Of a DNA stretch of 32,858 nucleotides, positions 28,256 to 32,858 are shown one piece after another. The position numbers were made by a program, and so were the translations under genes. Each line of letters starts with the position of its first letter. Within the stretch, counting starts at the first letter, position 1. The notes below the pieces were generated by a model, which was given only the letters and a program-made list of their open reading frames with translations, searched no databases and was not told the origin of the DNA. Source of the DNA: Gammaproteobacteria bacterium (lineage in GTDB: Bacteria; Pseudomonadota; Gammaproteobacteria; Pseudomonadales; IMCC2047); the NCBI GenBank assembly GCA_021773395.1, contig JAJFKB010000021.1, positions 1 through 32,858 of the forward strand, in the 5' to 3' direction.

Positions 28256-29392
28256 CTAGAGTAGCACCAGATTATCTCTGTGTATTAACTCTGGCTCAAT
28301 AACAAAACCCAGCGCTGTCTCTATTTCACTACTGGCTTTACCCATAATCAACGCAGCATCCGAAGAGCCATAATTAATAAGGCCTCGTGCCACCGGCTCC
28401 CCATCCGGGGCCGCGCATATGACCATATCGCCTCGCGCAAATTGACCATGCACGGCGCGAACACCCACTGGCAAAAGGCTTCGCCCCTGATTTTTTAGCA
28501 CATTAACAGCTCCCTGATCCAACACTAGTCGTCCTCGAGCCTGCAAATGACCAGCCAGCCATTGTTTTCGTGCAGCCAACGGCTCAAGATCCGGCACCAA
28601 TAGCGTACCCAATAACTCTCCCTGCTGTAATCTTGAGAGGACTGCCTCCTGGCGACCACTGGTGATCACCGTTACCGCTCCAGAACGAGACGCCAGCCTT
28701 GCCGCAGTTAACTTGGTCGCCATACCGCCGCGACCCAAACGCCCCATGCCAGCACCGGCCATCTGATCAAGCTTGGCATCACTGGCAAACGCCTGGGAAA
28801 TCACCGGCGCCTCCGGATTTTTTCTGGGGTCTGCGCTATGCAGCCCCATCTGGTCAGTGAGTATCACCAGCACATCCGCTTCTACCAGATTCGCGACCAA
28901 TGCTCCTAGGGAGTCGTTATCGCCGAATCGAATCTCGTCCGTAACCACGGTATCATTTTCATTGATAACGGGGACCACACCCAATCGCAGCAGCTCCTTT
29001 ATGGTGATTCTGGCATTGAGGTAACGCTGTCGATTTGAAAGATCATCATGAGTAAGCAATATCTGCGCGGTATGCATCTGGAAACGCTTAAAATTTGATT
29101 CGTAAGCCTGGATCAGCCCCATTTGCCCTACCGCAGCAGCAGCCTGAAGGTGATGTAGTTCATGTGGACGCCTGCTCATACCGAGTCGAGACATTCCCTC
29201 GGCAATAGATCCCGAAGACACCAGAACGAGCTCAATTCCCTGGCGCCGCAAACCAGCCATCTGGTCAACCCAATCGGCTATTGCTCGCTGATCCAAACCA
29301 GCACCATCATCGGTTAATAATGCACTGCCGATTTTAACTACCCAGCGCTTAGCTTGTGCCACTTTCCCCCAGGCACTCTGTTCTTCATTCAC
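28256..29392 (-). CDS. proB: Glutamate 5-kinase
   Basis: First enzyme of proline biosynthesis; ATP-dependent formation of gamma-glutamyl phosphate. The amino-acid kinase domain opens with [15 protein letters not shown] (from residue 16) and contains [21 protein letters not shown] and [12 protein letters not shown], the glutamate and ATP site stretches. A C-terminal PUA domain follows (about 280-360). Length 378 is that of two-domain enzymes (367 in E. coli). It lies 36 bases after obgE, as in Pseudomonas. The next pathway gene, proA, is not adjacent. Confidence 0.96.
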   Translation of the reverse strand: MNEEQSAWGKVAQAKRWVVKIGSALLTDDGAGLDQRAIADWVDQMAGLRRQGIELVLVSSGSIAEGMSRLGMSRRPHELHHLQAAAAVGQMGLIQAYESNFKRFQMHTAQILLTHDDLSNRQRYLNARITIKELLRLGVVPVINENDTVVTDEIRFGDNDSLGALVANLVEADVLVILTDQMGLHSADPRKNPEAPVISQAFASDAKLDQMAGAGMGRLGRGGMATKLTAARLASRSGAVTVITSGRQEAVLSRLQQGELLGTLLVPDLEPLAARKQWLAGHLQARGRLVLDQGAVNVLKNQGRSLLPVGVRAVHGQFARGDMVICAAPDGEPVARGLINYGSSDAALIMGKASSEIETALGFVIEPELIHRDNLVLL

Positions 29393-29428
29393 CTAGTTAT
29401 CTCCAATTGCCGCCGCCACCAGCATCCC

Positions 29429-30628
<1,200 letters not shown>

Positions 30629-30630
30629 TT

Positions 30631-30659
30631 AGTGTATCAATTACCCTTAATGGTGCCAA
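30631..30659 (-). promoter_or_regulatory. Candidate sigma70 promoter of obgE
   Basis: On the minus strand TTGGCA (30654-30659) and TACACT (30631-30636) have a 17-base spacer. The expected transcription start falls about two bases before the obgE ATG (30622), implying a near-leaderless mRNA; no SD is seen. Confidence 0.45.
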
Positions 30660-30697
30660 AGCCAGCTTTCAACTTATCACTTGAAAAAGCCTTGGAC

Positions 30698-30726
30698 AAA
30701 AAAAAGCCCCGCAACGCGGGGCTTTT
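30698..30726 (-). terminator. Rho-independent terminator of rplU-rpmA
   Basis: GCCCCGC and GCGGGGC (30706-30712, 30716-30722) form a GC-rich stem with a 3-base loop, extended by AAAA/TTTT pairs. On the minus strand it is followed by a run of eight T residues. It lies 19 bases past the rpmA stop. Confidence 0.92.
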
Positions 30727-30744
30727 CTCTAAACTAACTAGTAG

Positions 30745-31005
30745 CTACGCACTCGCATCAATACTAACGAACCGTCGATTTTTAGGGCCACGAACTTCAA
30801 ACTTAACCAGCCCATCTTTCAGTGCGAATAGAGTATGGTCACGACCACAACCTACATTTACACCCGGGTGGAACTTGGTTCCACGCTGACGGACAATAAT
30901 ATTACCCGCTTTTACTAACTGGCTGCCATAGCGTTTCACGCCTAAGCGTTTCGATTCCGAGTCGCGGCCATTACGGGTACTACCACCTGCCTTCTTGTGA
31001 GCCAT
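30745..31005 (-). CDS. rpmA: 50S ribosomal protein L27
   Basis: Ribosomal protein near the peptidyl transferase centre, 86 residues. The N-terminus [16 protein letters not shown] and the segments [20 protein letters not shown] and [13 protein letters not shown] are characteristic. No N-terminal cleavage motif of the Firmicutes type is present. It starts 3 bases after rplU stops and is followed by a strong terminator. Confidence 0.97.
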   Translation of the reverse strand: MAHKKAGGSTRNGRDSESKRLGVKRYGSQLVKAGNIIVRQRGTKFHPGVNVGCGRDHTLFALKDGLVKFEVRGPKNRRFVSIDASA

Positions 31006-31008
31006 AAT

Positions 31009-31359
31009 CTATTCCTCGCTTTCCGCTTTTTTCTTGCTCGCCGCCGCGCCAGCTTTAATACCAGTGATTTTGATTTCCGTAAACCACTGACGATGTCCCA
31101 TACGTTTCATATGGTGCTTACGACGTCTGAATTTGATAATGTTTACCTTATCACCACGGCCATGAGAAACGACTTCCGCACTGACTTTGCCGCCCTTAAC
31201 AAAGGGTTCGCCAACATTAAATTTACCTTCTTCACCTACCATCAACACTTCATTGAAGTCGACGGTCGCTCCCGTTTCCAGGTCCAGCTTCTCAACCTTA
31301 AGCGTTTCGCCTTCCTGAACGCGATGCTGCTTGCCACCACTTTTTATTACTGCGTACAT
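31009..31359 (-). CDS. rplU: 50S ribosomal protein L21
   Basis: 23S-binding ribosomal protein. I choose the ATG at 31359 ([18 protein letters not shown]) with GGAG and AAGG upstream, giving 116 residues; the frame continues 44 codons further but that part is not L21 and contains the leader and the start region. The core ends around [17 protein letters not shown]. About 13 extra residues rich in Ala, Lys and Glu follow, compared with the 103-residue E. coli protein. It is the first gene of the rplU-rpmA pair and has a strong promoter. Confidence 0.96.
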   Translation of the reverse strand: MYAVIKSGGKQHRVQEGETLKVEKLDLETGATVDFNEVLMVGEEGKFNVGEPFVKGGKVSAEVVSHGRGDKVNIIKFRRRKHHMKRMGHRQWFTEIKITGIKAGAAASKKKAESEE

Positions 31360-31456
31360 AACCTTACTCCAAAAATCCCCTCGCCCTATAGCACTAGATG
31401 AGCTCACACAAGCCCGCATTTTATTGATCCTTGGGTCGAGGTCAACAGGGGGCGCA

Positions 31457-31485
31457 ATTTTACGGCATAGACTCCCGCCAATCAA
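31457..31485 (-). promoter_or_regulatory. Sigma70 promoter of rplU-rpmA
   Basis: On the minus strand TTGATT (31480-31485), a 17-base spacer and TAAAAT (31457-31462) are followed by a GC-rich discriminator (TGCGCCCCC), as common for ribosomal protein genes. It implies a leader of nearly 90 bases before rplU. Confidence 0.75.
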
Positions 31486-31587
31486 GCGCAAAAACGCAAA
31501 TAAAACAGCTTATTGCTTAAAAAATTGTCGCCCCCCATGATACCTGTCAAATATTACCCCATATCATTTGTTAAACCACTATTGATA

Positions 31588-31616
31588 TTGACACTGCTGG
31601 CTCTGCATCCTAGTAT
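31588..31616 (+). promoter_or_regulatory. Sigma70 promoter of ispB
   Basis: A perfect -35 TTGACA (31588-31593), a 17-base spacer and -10 TAGTAT (31611-31616) lie just before ispB, divergent from the rplU promoter. The leader would be only about 22 bases and lacks a clear SD. Confidence 0.7.
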
Positions 31617-31644
31617 TCAGGCCCTTGTTTTGTGGCTTTAACCT

Positions 31645-32613
31645 ATGGACCCTAAACCTATTTTTTCGATGGTTGCTGACGACTTTGAAGCCGTCAATGA
31701 GCTTGTTTTAGGCCAGCTTCATTCGGATGTTGAATTAGTCGAAACTATCAGCCAGTATCTTGTCGACGGCGGCGGTAAGCGCGTGCGTCCGCTTTTGGTA
31801 TTGCTGACGGCAAAATGCTGCGGCTATCAGGGTGACAAGCATACCCTGCTCGCCACCATCATCGAATTTCTGCACACCGCCACACTACTTCACGACGATG
31901 TTGTCGACACCTCTCAGCTACGACGCGGTCGCTCCACCGCCAATGCGGTGTGGGGAAACTCTGCCAGCGTGCTGGTCGGCGACTTTCTATACTCCCGTGC
32001 GTTTCAAATGATGGTACAGCTTGGCGACATGCCCATCATGTCGATTCTTGCTGACAGCACCAATCAAATCTCTGAAGGTGAAGTCTGGCAACTGGTCAAC
32101 GCTCGAAACGCCGATTTGACCGAAGCCGAATATCGCAGTGTGATTGAGGCCAAGACCGCTGTGTTATTTCAAGCTTCCTCTCATTCAGCAGCTTTACTCA
32201 GCGGTGTCAGCCAAGACGTACAGCAAGCATTACAAAAATATGGCTCTCATGTGGGTATGACTTTTCAGCTAATTGATGACGTGCTGGACTATGAAGGCGA
32301 TGCCGAAGAGATGGGTAAAAATGTCGGCGATGACCTGGTCGAAGGCAAGGTTACCCTGCCATTAATTTACGCAATGCAGCATAGCACCCCGGAACAACTC
32401 AAGCTTATTCGACAAACGGTCACTGAAGGCAGCGCCGAAAACCACCGACAGATTATCGACCTGGTTAAAGAGTGCGGAGCTATAGAATTTGCAAAAGAAA
32501 AGGCAATGAATGAAGCTAAACTGGCACTACAGCAGCTGGAAGCTGCGCCCAAAAACAAGTATCGCGATGCCCTTGAAGATTTAGTTGCATTGGCTGTTAA
32601 TAGGAGTAATTAG
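31645..32613 (+). CDS. ispB: Polyprenyl (octaprenyl) diphosphate synthase
   Basis: Trans-polyprenyl synthase that builds the side chain of ubiquinone. The first aspartate-rich motif DDVVD is at 84-88 (LLHDDVVDTSQLRRG) and the second DDVLD at 211-215 (FQLIDDVLDYEGD). GGKRVRPLLV (about 43-52) binds IPP. Length 322 matches E. coli IspB (323). Chain length (8 or 9 units) cannot be decided here. Its IPP and DMAPP come through ispH, also in this window. Divergence from rplU-rpmA is conserved in many gammaproteobacteria. Confidence 0.95.
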   Translation: MDPKPIFSMVADDFEAVNELVLGQLHSDVELVETISQYLVDGGGKRVRPLLVLLTAKCCGYQGDKHTLLATIIEFLHTATLLHDDVVDTSQLRRGRSTANAVWGNSASVLVGDFLYSRAFQMMVQLGDMPIMSILADSTNQISEGEVWQLVNARNADLTEAEYRSVIEAKTAVLFQASSHSAALLSGVSQDVQQALQKYGSHVGMTFQLIDDVLDYEGDAEEMGKNVGDDLVEGKVTLPLIYAMQHSTPEQLKLIRQTVTEGSAENHRQIIDLVKECGAIEFAKEKAMNEAKLALQQLEAAPKNKYRDALEDLVALAVNRSN

Positions 32614-32637
32614 CCGCTAAAATAGCCCGCCAAATGT

Positions 32638-32714
32638 CGGAGTGTGGCGCAGCCTGGTAGCGCACCTCGTTCGGGACGAGGGGGTCGGAGGTTCAAATCC
32701 TCTCACTCCGACCA
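32638..32714 (+). tRNA. tRNA-Pro (anticodon CGG)
   Basis: A 77-base cloverleaf: acceptor CGGAGTG/CACTCCG, D arm with GCGC/GCGC, anticodon stem CCTCG/CGAGG around loop TTCGGGA (anticodon CGG), T stem GGAGG/CCTCT with loop TTCAAAT, and encoded ACCA. It reads proline codon CCG and resembles E. coli proK. A TAAAAT box with a GC-rich sequence after it (about 32618-32630) could be its own promoter. Confidence 0.97.
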
Positions 32715-32728
32715 ATAAAATCAAGGTG

Positions 32729-32778
32729 TATACCGAGGACAAGGTTTACACTTTATACCGGAGACATAGTTAACACTT
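32729..32778. repeat. Two tandem 25-bp imperfect repeats at the IS end
   Basis: Unit 1 (32729-32753) and unit 2 (32754-32778) both begin TATACCG and end ACACTT and match at 20 of 25 positions. A third partial copy (TTCCGGTACA) may follow. Such repeats at an IS end are likely transposase binding sites. Confidence 0.7.
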
Positions 32779-32858
32779 TTCCGGTACAAACGGATTAGAG
32801 GCCGGTTCTACCCGGCCCTCATCCTCATCAAAGAATCCTAAATCATATTTCATAAAGC
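32770..32858 (-). CDS. Transposase C-terminus (partial, runs off right edge)
   Basis: The minus strand is open from the window edge and reads [16 protein letters not shown], then [11 protein letters not shown], before a TAA at 32770-32772. The KYDLGFFD...NPF pattern resembles the C-terminus of IS481-type (rve/DDE) transposases as I recall them. The stop codon lies inside the second terminal repeat, as expected for a compact IS. Only about 29 codons are visible, so the family call is tentative. Confidence 0.5.
   Translation of the reverse strand, partial: FMKYDLGFFDEDEGRVEPASNPFVPEKC

Larger units (their letters stand above)
32727..32858. mobile_element. End of an insertion sequence, probably IS481-like (partial)
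   Basis: Twelve bases past the tRNA, sequence begins TGTATACC and contains tandem repeats, then the C-terminal codons of a leftward transposase. The TG start, terminal repeats and transposase C-terminus together indicate one end of an IS whose body lies beyond the right edge. The exact boundary is inferred. No target duplication can be checked. Confidence 0.55.

Noticed and set aside
31360-31491. Upstream extension of rplU
   Set aside because: It spans the leader and part of the promoter region; L21 begins at [11 protein letters not shown].

Overview
The window is a chromosomal stretch of a gammaproteobacterium with moderate GC content. Gene content and order follow two blocks that I recall from Pseudomonas aeruginosa PAO1: rrn operon-pssA-ilvC-ilvH-ilvI, and clpB-pgeF-rluD-bamD-pilS-pilR ... 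ispH-fkpB-lspA-ileS-ribF-murJ-rpsT-proB-obg-rpmA-rplU-ispB. This suggests a member of the Pseudomonadales/Cellvibrionales neighbourhood, but the species cannot be fixed from sequence alone.

Region 1 (1-6128): a leftward rRNA promoter and leader whose 16S gene lies off the left edge, pssA, a decayed transposase remnant, then the branched-chain amino acid cluster. ilvC points left, an ilvY-type LysR activator is divergent from it, and the acetolactate synthase pair ilvI-ilvH follows ilvY. Region 2 (6342-12311): a DUF4124 envelope protein, then the leftward group rluD-pgeF-clpB with a clear heat-shock promoter before clpB, and divergent bamD. Region 3 (12347-16258): nadE and the pilS-pilR two-component pair.

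Region 4 (16259-20191) is the accessory part. Where PAO1 carries its minor-pilin operon between pilR and ispH, this genome has a rightward AhpD-like protein facing a leftward three-gene operon: an atypical metallo-beta-lactamase-fold protein, an MhpA-like FAD aromatic monooxygenase, and a small DUF2783 protein. A 24-bp imperfect palindrome lies just upstream of that operon. The MBL protein keeps the Zn1 ligands but has lost the residues that normally build the Zn2 site. This cassette is the best candidate for an undescribed pathway here.

Region 5 (20192-31359): leftward housekeeping genes ispH, fkpB, lspA, ileS, ribF and murJ (with a possible short ORF touching murJ), rightward rpsT, then leftward proB, obgE, rpmA and rplU. 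Region 6 (31645-32858): rightward ispB, a tRNA-Pro(CGG), and the end of an insertion sequence with two tandem 25-bp terminal repeats and the C-terminal codons of its transposase running off the right edge.

Most genes are essential or core functions: phospholipid, isoprenoid and lipoprotein synthesis, peptidoglycan precursor flipping, outer-membrane assembly, translation and chaperoning. Mobile or accessory DNA is limited to the Region 4 cassette, the remnant after ilvC, and the IS at the right edge.
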